A DNA stretch of 64,000 nt from Treponema sp. (GCA_017470605.1 JAFUYH010000019.1:27668-91667), one strand, 5' to 3'; shown: positions 33,882 through 43,575, numbered from the stretch's first letter. The notes: generated by a model not told the origin, from the sequence alone. Translations and numbers: made by a program.

Positions 33882-33940
33882 TTGACATGGTAACACTGTT
33901 ATCATTATTATTTGCTTATGTTGTGTTAGTTGATGCTAAC
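33882..33940 (+). promoter_or_regulatory. MMPL promoter with TetR operator and metal box
   Basis: TTGACA (33882-33887), 17-base spacer filled by the operator TGGTAACA-C-TGTTATCA (33888-33904, one mismatch), TTATTA (33905-33910), then a perfect metal box GTTAG-TTGATG-CTAAC (33925-33940). Bases 33874-33911 match 42680-42717 with one difference. Confidence 0.75.
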
Positions 33941-33963
33941 GCGATGAATGATAAGAGGTTTTT

Positions 33964-36318
33964 ATGCAGGTAAAAAAAATTAACGAGTGGTTTGAAAAGT
34001 TCGGCCGCTTTGAAGTTAAGCACCGCTGGTCTTTTATATTTGGACTGCTGCTTATTTCAGTCATTGGTTGTCTTGGGCTTACACGTCTTAAACTGGATAA
34101 TGGCGAAGAAGACTGGTTTGACGACTGGGAAACAACAAAACAGAATCAGGATCATTTTGAAGCAATTTTTGGTTCAACAGATACCCTTATGGCCCATATC
34201 AAGGCAAAGGATGTTTTTGACCCGGATGTTCTTGAAATGATTGATGAGCTTGGCGATGAGCTTTTGAACAATGTTCCTTACGCTTCCAGCATCACTTCTT
34301 TGATGGAACTTTCCATTCCTATTGGTACAGATGATGGCTTTGAAGTAAAAAGCCCTTTTGAAGACGGCGTTCCTTCTGACCCGGCAGAACTTGCCGAAAA
34401 AAAGGCCTTTATCTTGAGCCGTGACTCTCTGGTAAATAACCTTGTCAGTGAAGACTGCACAGAAACCTGGCTTATCGTTAAGCTTGAGCAGTATTCGGAA
34501 AACCTTACGGATGCAATGCAAAAAATTGCTCCACCGGCAATGGAAATTTTCAACAATCCAAAATATCAGTCCGATAAGTGGGAAATCCGCCCGGCCGGCA
34601 TGTCCTACACGGAATATGAGGAAGAGGCTGTTACAATGCAGCAGTGTGTGAGCCGAATTGCAATCGGATTTGTGGTAATGATTATCTTCCTTATTATCTT
34701 TATCCGCTCTTTGCGTGGTGTTGTGGTTCCAGCCATTGCAACTGTTGGGGCTCTGGGAACTACCCTTGGTTTTTCTGCCTGGATGAACATAAAGGGAAAC
34801 AATACAATGATTCTTGTAACGGTGCTTCTTTCCATGGCTCTTGCCGTCGGTTATGCCGTTCACTACATCAACAGCTTTAAGATGTATTTCAGAAAAACAG
34901 GACAGCGCAAGGAATCTATTGTAATGGGTGTCCGCGATTCCGGCTGGGCCCTCTTCTTTACCGTAATTACCACAATGGGCGGTATGCTTTCCTTCCTTTC
35001 TGCTGGAATCAGACCTATGCGCTGGGTCGGCGGAATTACAGCCGCAGCCGTTTTTGCAGTATTCGTTTACATCATCATCCTGCTTCCTTGCCTTTACAGC
35101 TTTGGAAAAGATAAAGAGCCTGACCCTAACTTTGTAAGCACTGCAGGTTCTACAAAATCAGACCTGCGCATAGAAGCAATGGGAAAAGCAATCCTCAATA
35201 AAAAGTGGATTACCGTTATAGTTACAGTTGCCGTAGTTGCGGCAGTTATTCCGGGACTCTTTAAAATCAAAGTTAATATGAATTATGCTGAGATGATGGG
35301 GGAGCGAACACCTTACATCAAACGTCTTATGGAAATTACAAGAAGTCAGCTTGGAAGCCAGTACAGTTATGAAGTTCTTGTTGAATATCCTGATGAAGAT
35401 GCAATAAAGAATCCTCAGGTTCTTAAAAACATGGACCTTCTTACAGAAAGAATCGGAACTTTAAGCCAGACAAAAATTTCTAACGGAAAGCCTCGTGTTT
35501 CTTCCGTAACAAAAGTTATAAAGGAAATGAACCGCACTTTGAACGGTGATGACCCTGCTGCCTATCTTATTCCAGATGATCAGGATATGGTAAGTCAGAT
35601 TATGTTCCTTTATGAAATTTCTGGTGGAAGCGATTTGTATGATTATGTAAGCGAAGATTTTAAGGCCGCCTATCTGCACGTAGAATTAAACGGCTATGAT
35701 GGAGAAGAAATCGTTCAGAATATGGCAGCGGTTGGTGCCTGGGTAAAAGAACTCTTCCCGGATGCAACAAATGCCGGTGTAGTGGGAGAAGTTGTTCAGT
35801 ATGCCCAGATGAACGGAAAACTTGTCCGCGGTTCCATTAAGTCTATCGGAACTTCGCTTTTAATCATCCTTATTCTGCTGATTCTTGCCTTTACTTCATT
35901 CAGAACTGGCCTTATTGCAATGATTCCAAACGTTGTTCCTATTCTCTTGATTGGCGGAATTATGGGCTATGCAGGCGTAAATCTTGATATGATTACGGCA
36001 ATGATTATGCCTATGATTCTTGGTATTGCAGTAGATGATACAATCCACTTTACCAACCACATCAAGTATCACTGGGAACTTACCGGCGACTATAAGACTG
36101 CTGTTTTGAATTCCTACCGCGAAATAGGAAAGACAATGATTATGACAACAATAATTCTTTGTGCCATGTTCTTTATCTTCCTCTTCAGCACAATGACAGT
36201 TCTTGTAAACATAGGCTGGCTTTCTATTGTTGGTCTTGGCAGCGCCTTGATTGCAGACTATACTGTGACCCCGGTTCTGCTTTACATTTCAAAGCCTTTC
36301 GGTAAAAAGAAGAGCTGA
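33964..36318 (+). CDS. RND-superfamily MMPL transporter
   Basis: 784 residues; AAGAGG 5 bases before the ATG. RND topology: TM1 at about 20-40, a periplasmic loop (about 45-225), five helices (about 225-385), a TM at about 415-435, a second periplasmic loop (about 440-630), and five C-terminal helices (about 630-780) with the IAVDDTIHF motif typical of HpnN/MMPL and sterol-sensing-domain transporters. The family moves lipids or other hydrophobic molecules using the proton gradient. It shares its promoter architecture with the LolA-like/barrel operon at 42763-44930, and I infer one trans-envelope system. Confidence 0.92.
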   Translation: MQVKKINEWFEKFGRFEVKHRWSFIFGLLLISVIGCLGLTRLKLDNGEEDWFDDWETTKQNQDHFEAIFGSTDTLMAHIKAKDVFDPDVLEMIDELGDELLNNVPYASSITSLMELSIPIGTDDGFEVKSPFEDGVPSDPAELAEKKAFILSRDSLVNNLVSEDCTETWLIVKLEQYSENLTDAMQKIAPPAMEIFNNPKYQSDKWEIRPAGMSYTEYEEEAVTMQQCVSRIAIGFVVMIIFLIIFIRSLRGVVVPAIATVGALGTTLGFSAWMNIKGNNTMILVTVLLSMALAVGYAVHYINSFKMYFRKTGQRKESIVMGVRDSGWALFFTVITTMGGMLSFLSAGIRPMRWVGGITAAAVFAVFVYIIILLPCLYSFGKDKEPDPNFVSTAGSTKSDLRIEAMGKAILNKKWITVIVTVAVVAAVIPGLFKIKVNMNYAEMMGERTPYIKRLMEITRSQLGSQYSYEVLVEYPDEDAIKNPQVLKNMDLLTERIGTLSQTKISNGKPRVSSVTKVIKEMNRTLNGDDPAAYLIPDDQDMVSQIMFLYEISGGSDLYDYVSEDFKAAYLHVELNGYDGEEIVQNMAAVGAWVKELFPDATNAGVVGEVVQYAQMNGKLVRGSIKSIGTSLLIILILLILAFTSFRTGLIAMIPNVVPILLIGGIMGYAGVNLDMITAMIMPMILGIAVDDTIHFTNHIKYHWELTGDYKTAVLNSYREIGKTMIMTTIILCAMFFIFLFSTMTVLVNIGWLSIVGLGSALIADYTVTPVLLYISKPFGKKKS

Positions 36319-36342
36319 TAAGTTATAAACAGGGGGATGTCT

Positions 36343-36397
36343 AATAAGTATAAAGTCATACTGAACCTGTTTCAGAATCAGAATGACGAAACTTATT
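36343..36397. repeat. Imperfect inverted repeat with GTCAT...ATGAC arms
   Basis: Outer arms AATAAGT / ACTTATT (36343-36349, 36391-36397) enclose GTCATACTGA...TCAGAATGAC-like arms. Similar GTCAT-type hairpins are dispersed in many bacterial intergenic regions. It may terminate MMPL and XRE transcripts, which converge here. Confidence 0.45.
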
Positions 36398-36417
36398 ACT
36401 CATTCCCTTGCCCCTCT

Positions 36418-36744
36418 TTAATTCAAGCTCTTTCTGATTTCTGTCGTTATCAGTTTTTTTAGATTGTCATATAATTTTTCTGAAATTCCGTTTATATATT
36501 CTTCCTTATTAAATTTTCTTATGTTTTCGGGTGAAGCATCTTCATCAAAAAGCTGACTTGGCTTTATATTCAGAACGTTACATATCTGTTCAATTACATC
36601 AAATGAAGGCATTATTTTTCCCTGTTCAACACTGTTTATATAGTTGTAACTTTTATCAAGTGCCAGAGTCAGTTCATTTTGAGTCATGCCATTCTGTTTG
36701 CGGTAGAATTTTAAATTATTGATGAAGATTTGTTTTAAGTCCAT
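36418..36744 (-). CDS. XRE-family HTH regulator
   Basis: 108 residues. HTH_3 domain at about 7-66 (FYRKQNGMTQNELTLALDKS, then YINSVEQGKIMPSFDVI and LNIKPSQLFDE) and a helical C-terminal tail that may dimerise. It is divergent from the large lipoprotein gene across a 178-base AT-rich gap. Control of that gene is a guess from position. Confidence 0.85.
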   Translation of the reverse strand: MDLKQIFINNLKFYRKQNGMTQNELTLALDKSYNYINSVEQGKIMPSFDVIEQICNVLNIKPSQLFDEDASPENIRKFNKEEYINGISEKLYDNLKKLITTEIRKSLN

Positions 36745-36922
36745 TCGCTCACTATGAAACTTTTTTAACTTATTAAAACACTGTTATAGTATTTATTAAT
36801 AAATTATTCATCTAGACAAATATTAATAATATGTTAAAATAAAGCCCGAAACACTGTATACACCTATGCAATTTTATGAAAAACAGACTTAGAGGGTGTG
36901 TCCGGTACCGAATGGAGGTAAT

Positions 36923-39004
36923 ATGAAAAAATCAAAATTAATGCTATTGACGATTTCTGCACTCACAGCTTCGCTTTTCCTTTTTAGTTGCAAAAATCCG
37001 GCAGATTCAGAAAAAAACGCTGAAGAAAAAAACAATGAAGAGCAAAAGAATGAAAATGATTCACAGACATTAAAAAGTACTGATTTGATTAAGTTTAATA
37101 TCAGTGATGCTAAAGTTGTAGCAACTCAATGGATTTCATCTTCTGGTGCAAAATATGCACGTGCTTTGGAAGATGATCCTATAGACTCTCTTTTAATGGT
37201 AAAAGAAGATGAAAATGGAGAAGAGGTTGTTAGTACTGCAATGGAAGTTTCTAAAGAACTCGAAGAATGGTGCAAACCTCAGCCTGTTCGTGAAGTATAT
37301 AAATGTCCTTATACACAGCTTGAAGAAGAAGCAGAAGGTGTATATACCGTATTTGCAGATAACACCTGGGGCTGGAAATACAAAGATGGGACAGATGCTC
37401 CTAATATTGGTCAGATAATGTATGTAAGGCCAGACGGAAAAACTTTTGATATTCTAAACTTTGATAATGATGTATCCCGTGGGGTTGTTACCTATGTAAA
37501 AGAGAACAGCGGTAAGGATTATATTTTGTTCGATTTGGATGGTAATGCTTATATCCTTGTTAACGAATATGATAACGATGTTGTTGCTGTATATAGGTTT
37601 AATCCGGTAAAAGGTACAACCGATAGGTATGCATTAAATGTTGAGGCAGATTTTCAAAATCTGGAAAATGAGGTAAATATTTGGGTTGATGATTTTGATG
37701 TTTCAGCAGATGGACGCTGGATTTTCTTAAATGCACATTTAAACCTCACTGGTGGACGCTTTCAAAGCAATGTTTATGCTATTCCTGTAAATTCTTCTAA
37801 CTCTGAGCAGCTGGTAATTTATGAAAATGAAATTGATGGAGGTTGGGTAAACTCTCTGGTTTATAATGATGGAAACTCAACTTTGTATTTCTATGAGTGG
37901 GATTCTGATTTCGCTATGGAAAATGCAGGATTATTTGCATTAAAGCGTAAGTCCAATTTTACTTTTGATGTTAAAGACTTAAAACGTTACATAAAGATAA
38001 GTCCTTGGGAATTCCATATGGGGCAGACAAAATATGTAATAAATGAAGATGAAACAACAGGCAAAAGAACCCTGAAGGAAAATCCTGATTATGCAGGATT
38101 TCTCAAATACTTAAAGGACTTGTGCTGTTATCATGATGGAAGTATTGATGATATTGAATTAAATCTTTCTTTCTTTAATACAGATATTGCTAAGGAGCAT
38201 GGACTTGGTCATCTTTATAAGGAAGATGAAGAGGGTAATCCATTAAAAGAAATTGAAGCCCTGAAATATCTGTTTGAGACTCCTTTTGATGATGAAGAAG
38301 AACATGATTTTGATGCTATCTGGGACTCTTTCCAGGGAGCGGCATGGGGCTGGGAAAATGACTTCCAGACAGAAGAAGAAAAAAATAAAGGGTATTATCC
38401 ATACTTCCTGTCTGCACTTATGTGGAATAAAAACACAGGAAAAACTCCTATAAATGATTACTGCTTCTTTAAGCAGGATTTTACAGATGTAACAGGCGGT
38501 AATCTTTTTATGAATGATGATGGTATCTGGAATTATGGGGATATTGGTTCAAACAAGGAAGAACTGGGTGGTGAATGGACTGTAGATTATGCCAGAGTAT
38601 TCCAGGTTGCAGATGCAGATGGAAAATTTATTTTAAGTCAGCCTGCTTCATTTGCAGAAAAGAAACTTTATCTGCTTGATGATGGATATGAGAGGAGAGA
38701 AACAGAGCCTTGGTACAAAAAGCCGTTTATGGCAAATACTGAAGGATTTGCTGTAAAATCTTTAGATTCTAAAACAATTTATTACCATAAAAATGGTGTT
38801 ACTACAGATTTGCTTGCAAATGACCCTTTTATGACCGCAAATCATAATATCTATTCTTTTTCGTTGAGCGATACAACTCTTATTTATAACGCAACGACAC
38901 CTCGTGGTGGAAATATAACAGTAACTGTTGATTTGAAGTCAAAAACTTCTGTAGAACATTCCTTTGGCAGTAAGATACAGCTTGAAAGTATGGTTTCAAA
39001 ATAA
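36923..39004 (+). CDS. Large lipoprotein of unknown function
   Basis: Start at 36923 rather than the upstream GTG because GGAGG lies 5 bases before it and it begins a signal peptide. 693 residues: lipobox LFSC with Cys about residue 23, an acidic low-complexity linker (about 25-50), then a long acidic region with repeated DG-x-x-Y/I-F strands (for example DVSADGRWIFLNAH, DLDGNAYILVNEYD) that suggest a beta-propeller. No enzyme motif. It is exported and lipid-anchored. Lower G+C and more Asn/Asp than neighbours hint at independent acquisition. Confidence 0.8.
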   Translation: MKKSKLMLLTISALTASLFLFSCKNPADSEKNAEEKNNEEQKNENDSQTLKSTDLIKFNISDAKVVATQWISSSGAKYARALEDDPIDSLLMVKEDENGEEVVSTAMEVSKELEEWCKPQPVREVYKCPYTQLEEEAEGVYTVFADNTWGWKYKDGTDAPNIGQIMYVRPDGKTFDILNFDNDVSRGVVTYVKENSGKDYILFDLDGNAYILVNEYDNDVVAVYRFNPVKGTTDRYALNVEADFQNLENEVNIWVDDFDVSADGRWIFLNAHLNLTGGRFQSNVYAIPVNSSNSEQLVIYENEIDGGWVNSLVYNDGNSTLYFYEWDSDFAMENAGLFALKRKSNFTFDVKDLKRYIKISPWEFHMGQTKYVINEDETTGKRTLKENPDYAGFLKYLKDLCCYHDGSIDDIELNLSFFNTDIAKEHGLGHLYKEDEEGNPLKEIEALKYLFETPFDDEEEHDFDAIWDSFQGAAWGWENDFQTEEEKNKGYYPYFLSALMWNKNTGKTPINDYCFFKQDFTDVTGGNLFMNDDGIWNYGDIGSNKEELGGEWTVDYARVFQVADADGKFILSQPASFAEKKLYLLDDGYERRETEPWYKKPFMANTEGFAVKSLDSKTIYYHKNGVTTDLLANDPFMTANHNIYSFSLSDTTLIYNATTPRGGNITVTVDLKSKTSVEHSFGSKIQLESMVSK

Positions 39005-39113
39005 TACTGTCAATTCTGTTCATCTTTTCATTCTGGCAGTTGCCCTTTCTGATAAAAGGTGCAGCTGCCATTTTTTTTGTCACTTTTTCATTGGTTTTAA
39101 TCAAAATAAAAGT

Positions 39114-39119
39114 TATAAT
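39114..39119 (+). promoter_or_regulatory. -10 element for leaderless serine hydrolase mRNA
   Basis: TATAAT with TTGGTT (39091-39096) 17 bases upstream; 7 bases separate it from the ATG at 39127. No ribosome site. Confidence 0.62.
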
Positions 39120-39126
39120 TTTTCTG

Positions 39127-40530
39127 ATGAAGAAAAAAATATTTCTTTTTGCCATTTTGATGATTGTGCCGGCTTTTTCTCTTTGTTTTGCTTTTGCGGA
39201 AAATCCTTTGTCATCGGATACCTGCAAGCGGCTTGATGAATATATCTCAAAGGCCGTTTCTGCTTATCATATTCCGGGAATGTCTTTTTTTATAACAGCA
39301 CCTGAACAGACTCTTTTTGAAAAAACTTATGGCCAGTGCACAAGCCCGGAGCAAAAGTTTTTAATTGGTTCTCAAAGCAAGTCTTTTACGGCACTCTGCA
39401 TTATGCAGCTGGAAGAAAAAGGTCTTGTAAATCTTAATGATGACATAACAAAATATCTGCCCCAATATTCTTTTTCAAAGCCGGTAACTGTAAAAATGCT
39501 TTTGAATCAGAATTCGGGCTTTGACACACACGCAAAATTAAAAAATGTCCGCGTAACAGATTCTTACGGAAAATACGAATACGCAAATGTTAATTACGAC
39601 TTGCTTGGAAAAATAGTAGAGGTTGTCTCAGGTCTTTCTTACAGAGATTACATCAGCCTGAATATTTTTCAGCCGTTAGAAATGGCTGATACTGCAGCCG
39701 ATGCACAAAGCCTTAAGAAGGACGGAAAGCTTTTAAAAGGCAACAGAAACTTCTTCGGCTTTTTTATTCCGGGAGAGCCAGATTATCCAGAAAAGGATTC
39801 CTGGTTTTATGAGCCGGCAGGTTTTATCTCCTCAAGTCCCGCCGATTTTCAAAAATACCTCCGCATGTATCTGAATGACGGCATGGCGGAAAACGGTCGC
39901 CAGATAATCAGCCCTTTCAGTATTAACCGTATGTGGTACGACAGCATTATCCAAAGCACTCATTCCAGCGACAGGTACGGCATGGGCTGGAACTCCGGTA
40001 CTTTTGGCGGTGAAAAGGTTTTATTCCACGGCGGTCAGGTAGAAAACTACATCAGTTTTATGGTAATAATTCCTGCAAAAAAAATGGCCTTTGATTTTAA
40101 GATAAATGCCAACGATGAGTTTGGTACCAACAACCTTATGGATGATGTAGTTCTTGGAATAGTAAACATTCTGAACGGAGAAGAGCCGCCGGCCGTAAAG
40201 GAGACTTCCTACTTGCTGATTCACTTTATTCTGGATTTTCTCTATCTGCTGGTTCTGGCTTTTTCACTTCTGATTTTTATAAAATCCATAAGGCCGGTAA
40301 AGCCTGCTCAATCTGCAGTCCCTCGGGTTAAAAAAATCCTTCTGAGGCTTGTTTTCTGGGGACTCTGGCCTCTTTTTCTCCTTTTGATTGTGCCTCTTGC
40401 TTTCCACACTCCGCTCTGGGTTGTAAAAAGTTATGTGCCTGATTTATTTTTTGTCCTTCTTGCAGGAAGCCTTCTTCCTTTTGCAGGAGCACTGCTCACT
40501 TATTGCCGATATCTTCTTAATATTTTATAA
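39127..40530 (+). CDS. Serine hydrolase, beta-lactamase / PBP4*-like, membrane-anchored
   Basis: The ATG at 39127 is chosen because it begins a signal peptide (KKKIFLFAILMIVPAFSLCF) and lies just after a promoter; 467 residues. Class C-type active site: SQSK (Ser82-Lys85), YAN in YANVNYDLLG as the Y-x-N motif, and FHGGQVENYI as the His-x-Gly element. Three or four hydrophobic helices fill the C-terminal ~110 residues. Such proteins act as D-alanyl peptidases or esterases in the periplasm; the substrate is unknown. Confidence 0.88.
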   Translation: MKKKIFLFAILMIVPAFSLCFAFAENPLSSDTCKRLDEYISKAVSAYHIPGMSFFITAPEQTLFEKTYGQCTSPEQKFLIGSQSKSFTALCIMQLEEKGLVNLNDDITKYLPQYSFSKPVTVKMLLNQNSGFDTHAKLKNVRVTDSYGKYEYANVNYDLLGKIVEVVSGLSYRDYISLNIFQPLEMADTAADAQSLKKDGKLLKGNRNFFGFFIPGEPDYPEKDSWFYEPAGFISSSPADFQKYLRMYLNDGMAENGRQIISPFSINRMWYDSIIQSTHSSDRYGMGWNSGTFGGEKVLFHGGQVENYISFMVIIPAKKMAFDFKINANDEFGTNNLMDDVVLGIVNILNGEEPPAVKETSYLLIHFILDFLYLLVLAFSLLIFIKSIRPVKPAQSAVPRVKKILLRLVFWGLWPLFLLLIVPLAFHTPLWVVKSYVPDLFFVLLAGSLLPFAGALLTYCRYLLNIL

Positions 40531-40557
40531 TAGAGTCCAGAATAGAGTGTAGCACTT

Positions 40558-41988
40558 ATGCAAATGACGGTAGATTTGTTTGACAGCATCATAAACACTT
40601 CACAAGATTGCGTTTTCTGGAAGGATAAAGACAGACGCTTCTTGGGGGTAAATCAGGCCTTTCTGGACTTTTACGGTTTTGAGTCAGCAGATGTTTTGAT
40701 TGGTAAGAATGATGAAGATATGGGATGGCATTCTGACCCGGAACCATTTAAGCAGGATGAACTGCGTGTACTGGCTGGAAAAAGCACCTACAAGGTTCAG
40801 GGTAAGTGCTTTATCCGTGGTGAAGAAAGAGACATTATTGCTTCAAAGCGCCCCCTTTATGATGGAGATAAAATTGTCGGACTTGTGGGCAGTTTTGTTG
40901 ACATCACCGATGTAATCCGCAGAAAAAACAAAAGCGACGGTTCTCAGGTTCTTTATTCCATCAACGATCTTCGCAAATACGCTTACTTTGATAAAATAAT
41001 CGATGAAATCAGTCTGGAAGAAATTCTGGATCCACTCACAGGGATTCTCAGCCGTTCATATTCCATAAAATTTGTCCGTTCCCTGATTGCAGAAAAAATT
41101 CCTTTTACCTTTACGATAATCGACCTTGATAACTTTAAGTTTATTAACGACAATTACGGACACAGTGCAGGAGATAAGGTTCTGGCAACCGTTGCTAAAG
41201 GACTTGTAAAATTTACAAAAGATTCCGGCCTTGTCGGTCGTTTTGGTGGCGATGAACTTCTTCTGATAGATTTGAAAAATATTGAAGATAAAGACAAAAT
41301 CAACTTTTTTGAAAATCTTTTTGGAAATTCCCAGGCCTTAAGAACCGAAGTTTATTTTGAAAACGGAGCGGCTTTTGTTACAGGAACTTCCGGTTCTGCA
41401 ACTTATCCAGATGATTCAGATGATTTTACTGAACTTTTCGGGCTTGTTGATAAAATGCTTTATCTTGGAAAAAACAGAGGCCGCAACTGTTACACAATTT
41501 ATGATGAAATAAAGCATAAAAATATAGAAATTCACAAAATAGCAAAAAACGGCATTTTTACGAATCTGCATAAACTAAAGATGGATCTTGAAAAGCATAA
41601 GGGATTTGAAAATAAACTGCTCAAGGCAATTCCTCAGATTACAGAAGTTCTGCAGATGCATGATTTGTATTATGTCCGCAATGACGGAAAAATGCGTGCC
41701 GTGCTTGATAAAAAATTTCTGGCAGATGCCAGTGACCTGCAGAATATTATGGAAGATGATTTATTTTCAGAAAGCACTCTGGATTTAATAAAGAAACATT
41801 CTCCGATTTTTTATGAAAGCCTTAAAAAATGCGGCTTTGAAACTGTCCTCATTTCCCGCATTCGGAAAGAAGAAAAAATAAAAGGTTATCTGATTTGTGC
41901 CGTAAAAAGAAGCCTTAGAATCTGGCAGGAAAATGAATGTGCTATTCTCTTTTACCTTTCAGAACTTTTAGCAGAAGAAGACCTTTAA
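40558..41988 (+). CDS. PAS-GGDEF protein, putative diguanylate cyclase
   Basis: 476 residues. PAS domain (about 5-120; SQDCVFWKDKDRRFLGVNQA), then a GGDEF domain (about 155-310) with DPLTGILSRSY, DNFKFINDNYGHSAGD and a GRFGGDELLLI signature where the last residue of GGDEF is Leu. No RxxD inhibitory site is visible. The C-terminal ~150 residues are a further helical/GAF-like region. It probably makes c-di-GMP, though GGDEL needs testing. The GNAT gene starts 1 base after its stop. Confidence 0.86.
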   Translation: MQMTVDLFDSIINTSQDCVFWKDKDRRFLGVNQAFLDFYGFESADVLIGKNDEDMGWHSDPEPFKQDELRVLAGKSTYKVQGKCFIRGEERDIIASKRPLYDGDKIVGLVGSFVDITDVIRRKNKSDGSQVLYSINDLRKYAYFDKIIDEISLEEILDPLTGILSRSYSIKFVRSLIAEKIPFTFTIIDLDNFKFINDNYGHSAGDKVLATVAKGLVKFTKDSGLVGRFGGDELLLIDLKNIEDKDKINFFENLFGNSQALRTEVYFENGAAFVTGTSGSATYPDDSDDFTELFGLVDKMLYLGKNRGRNCYTIYDEIKHKNIEIHKIAKNGIFTNLHKLKMDLEKHKGFENKLLKAIPQITEVLQMHDLYYVRNDGKMRAVLDKKFLADASDLQNIMEDDLFSESTLDLIKKHSPIFYESLKKCGFETVLISRIRKEEKIKGYLICAVKRSLRIWQENECAILFYLSELLAEEDL

Positions 41989-41989
41989 T

Positions 41990-42628
41990 ATGACCGCTGC
42001 AGCAAAACTGATGCCTTTTAACATGAAAAATCTGCCGCTTGTAGTTGATGTTGTTCTTCCCCTCTGGGCTCCGCCAGTCGGTGATGATGAATTCAAGCGT
42101 TTTAATGTTGAATATATAGTAAGAAATAATATTTCTGAAAATGATTACCGCTTTGAGCTGATTGAGGATGCTGGCACAAATGGCACGGGTGCCACAACAG
42201 TCACCACAGCCCCCGACCCTTTCCTTGCCGCCGCCTTTTTTACCCGCAAGGGAGACCCTTGTGCCGTAAACAGATGGTACGAAAAAGAATCTGCCCGCTT
42301 TTCCACAGAATTAAGGCAGGCTTCAAACATGAGCCGTACTTATCTTACATTGATGGACGAGCGAACCCTCAATCTGATGAATGATGACGATATTAAACTT
42401 TCGCTTTTTGTAAGCCGTAAGCCAGGAGCAGGCAGCCGGATTTTAAGTCAGACCTGCAAAATCCTAAAAGCACAGGGCTGGAAAAAACTCTACCTTTGGA
42501 CAGACTGTGACTGCAACTGGCAGTGGTATACAAAGCATGGCTTTGAACTTGTTAAGGAAGATTCATACGAACCATTCAGCAGCAAAGAGGAAGCCTATAA
42601 AACCTATATTTTCAGAAAAGCCCTTTAA
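41990..42628 (+). CDS. GNAT-family N-acetyltransferase
   Basis: 212 residues, starting one base after the diguanylate cyclase stop. The C-terminal half carries the GNAT core: SLFVSRKPGAGSRILSQ (acetyl-CoA loop), KLYLWTDCDCNWQWYTKHGF (last strand and beta-bulge). The N-terminal half is divergent. The acceptor substrate is unknown. Confidence 0.82.
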   Translation: MTAAAKLMPFNMKNLPLVVDVVLPLWAPPVGDDEFKRFNVEYIVRNNISENDYRFELIEDAGTNGTGATTVTTAPDPFLAAAFFTRKGDPCAVNRWYEKESARFSTELRQASNMSRTYLTLMDERTLNLMNDDDIKLSLFVSRKPGAGSRILSQTCKILKAQGWKKLYLWTDCDCNWQWYTKHGFELVKEDSYEPFSSKEEAYKTYIFRKAL

Positions 42629-42687
42629 ATCCCGGGTCATCAATCAAAAAGAAAACAGAGGGAAAAAACGAAAAGTTTAAAAATCTA

Positions 42688-42748
42688 TTGACATGATAAC
42701 ACTGTTATCATTATTATAATCATAACTTTTTGGTTAGCTATATCTAAC
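42688..42748 (+). promoter_or_regulatory. LolA-like operon promoter with TetR operator and metal box
   Basis: TTGACA (42688-42693), perfect operator TGATAACA-C-TGTTATCA (42694-42710) in the spacer, TTATTA (42711-42716), then a perfect metal box GTTAG-CTATAT-CTAAC (42733-42748) immediately before the ribosome site. Same layout as at the MMPL gene. Confidence 0.75.
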
Positions 42749-42762
42749 AAAGGAGAAAACAA

Positions 42763-43575
42763 TTGAAAAAGATAATTTCTACATTAAGCACAATTTTACT
42801 GGCAGGAAGTCTTGCAACAGGCAGTCTTTTTGCCCAGAGTCTTACAGGTTATGATGTAATGCAAAAGGCAGATCAGGTTGCAGAGCCTAAAACATCATCA
42901 TCAACTGCAACCCTTACAATCCATTCAAAAAAAGGTGCAGACCGAATCCGCGAAGTAATCATGAAAAGCAAAGATTACGGAGATGTTACAAAAGAAGTAA
43001 TCGTCTTTACCACACCAAAAGACGTTGCCGGAGTAGGCTACCTTATGTTTGATTACCCGGAAGCCGCAGATGGTTCAAAAAAAGATGCCGATAACTGGCT
43101 TTATATGCCTGCCATGAAAAAGACCCGCCGAATTGCTTCCAGCGGTTCAGAAAGCGAAGGCTCCTTTATGGGAACAGACTTTACTTATCAGGATATGGGA
43201 GAGCGCAGCCTTAGCAAGTACGACTACAATCTTCTTGGAGAAGAAAGCGTAGACGGCGTGGAATGTTACAAAGTTGAATGTATAAGCAAGGCCCATACAG
43301 AAAAAGACCCCCGCTATATTACATATATCAGCAAGAACGATTATATCATGCGCAAGTGCGAATTTTATGACCGTCAGGATCAGCTTCACCGAATCCTTAC
43401 CTGCAGCGATTTTACCACAATCAAGGGCTTTACTACCGCCCAGAAAATGAAAATGGAAAACGTTCAGACAGGAACATGGTCTCTCATTGAAACAAAAGAC
43501 ATTGCCTACGATGAAGGAGACATTGATGATTCTCTGTTTACCGTTGCCGCATTGGAAAAGGGAAGAATCAGATAA
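42763..43575 (+). CDS. Outer membrane lipoprotein-sorting (LolA-like) protein
   Basis: 270 residues; TTG start inferred from AAGGAG 7 bases upstream. Signal peptide (about 1-24, cleavage after FAQ), then a LolA-like fold (PF17131 type) with the segments VIMKSKDYGDVTKEVIVF, DNWLYMPAMKKTRRIASS and SEGSFMGTDFTYQDM that are characteristic of this group. It should carry a lipid or lipoprotein across the periplasm. Its promoter is a near copy of the MMPL promoter, and family members commonly occur in clusters with MMPL transporters. The next gene overlaps by 1 base. Confidence 0.9.
   Translation: MKKIISTLSTILLAGSLATGSLFAQSLTGYDVMQKADQVAEPKTSSSTATLTIHSKKGADRIREVIMKSKDYGDVTKEVIVFTTPKDVAGVGYLMFDYPEAADGSKKDADNWLYMPAMKKTRRIASSGSESEGSFMGTDFTYQDMGERSLSKYDYNLLGEESVDGVECYKVECISKAHTEKDPRYITYISKNDYIMRKCEFYDRQDQLHRILTCSDFTTIKGFTTAQKMKMENVQTGTWSLIETKDIAYDEGDIDDSLFTVAALEKGRIR

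Noticed and set aside
36418..36744. XRE protein considered as the regulator that binds the metal boxes
   Set aside because: No metal-binding residues or DtxR/Fur features, and no box in its own promoter.
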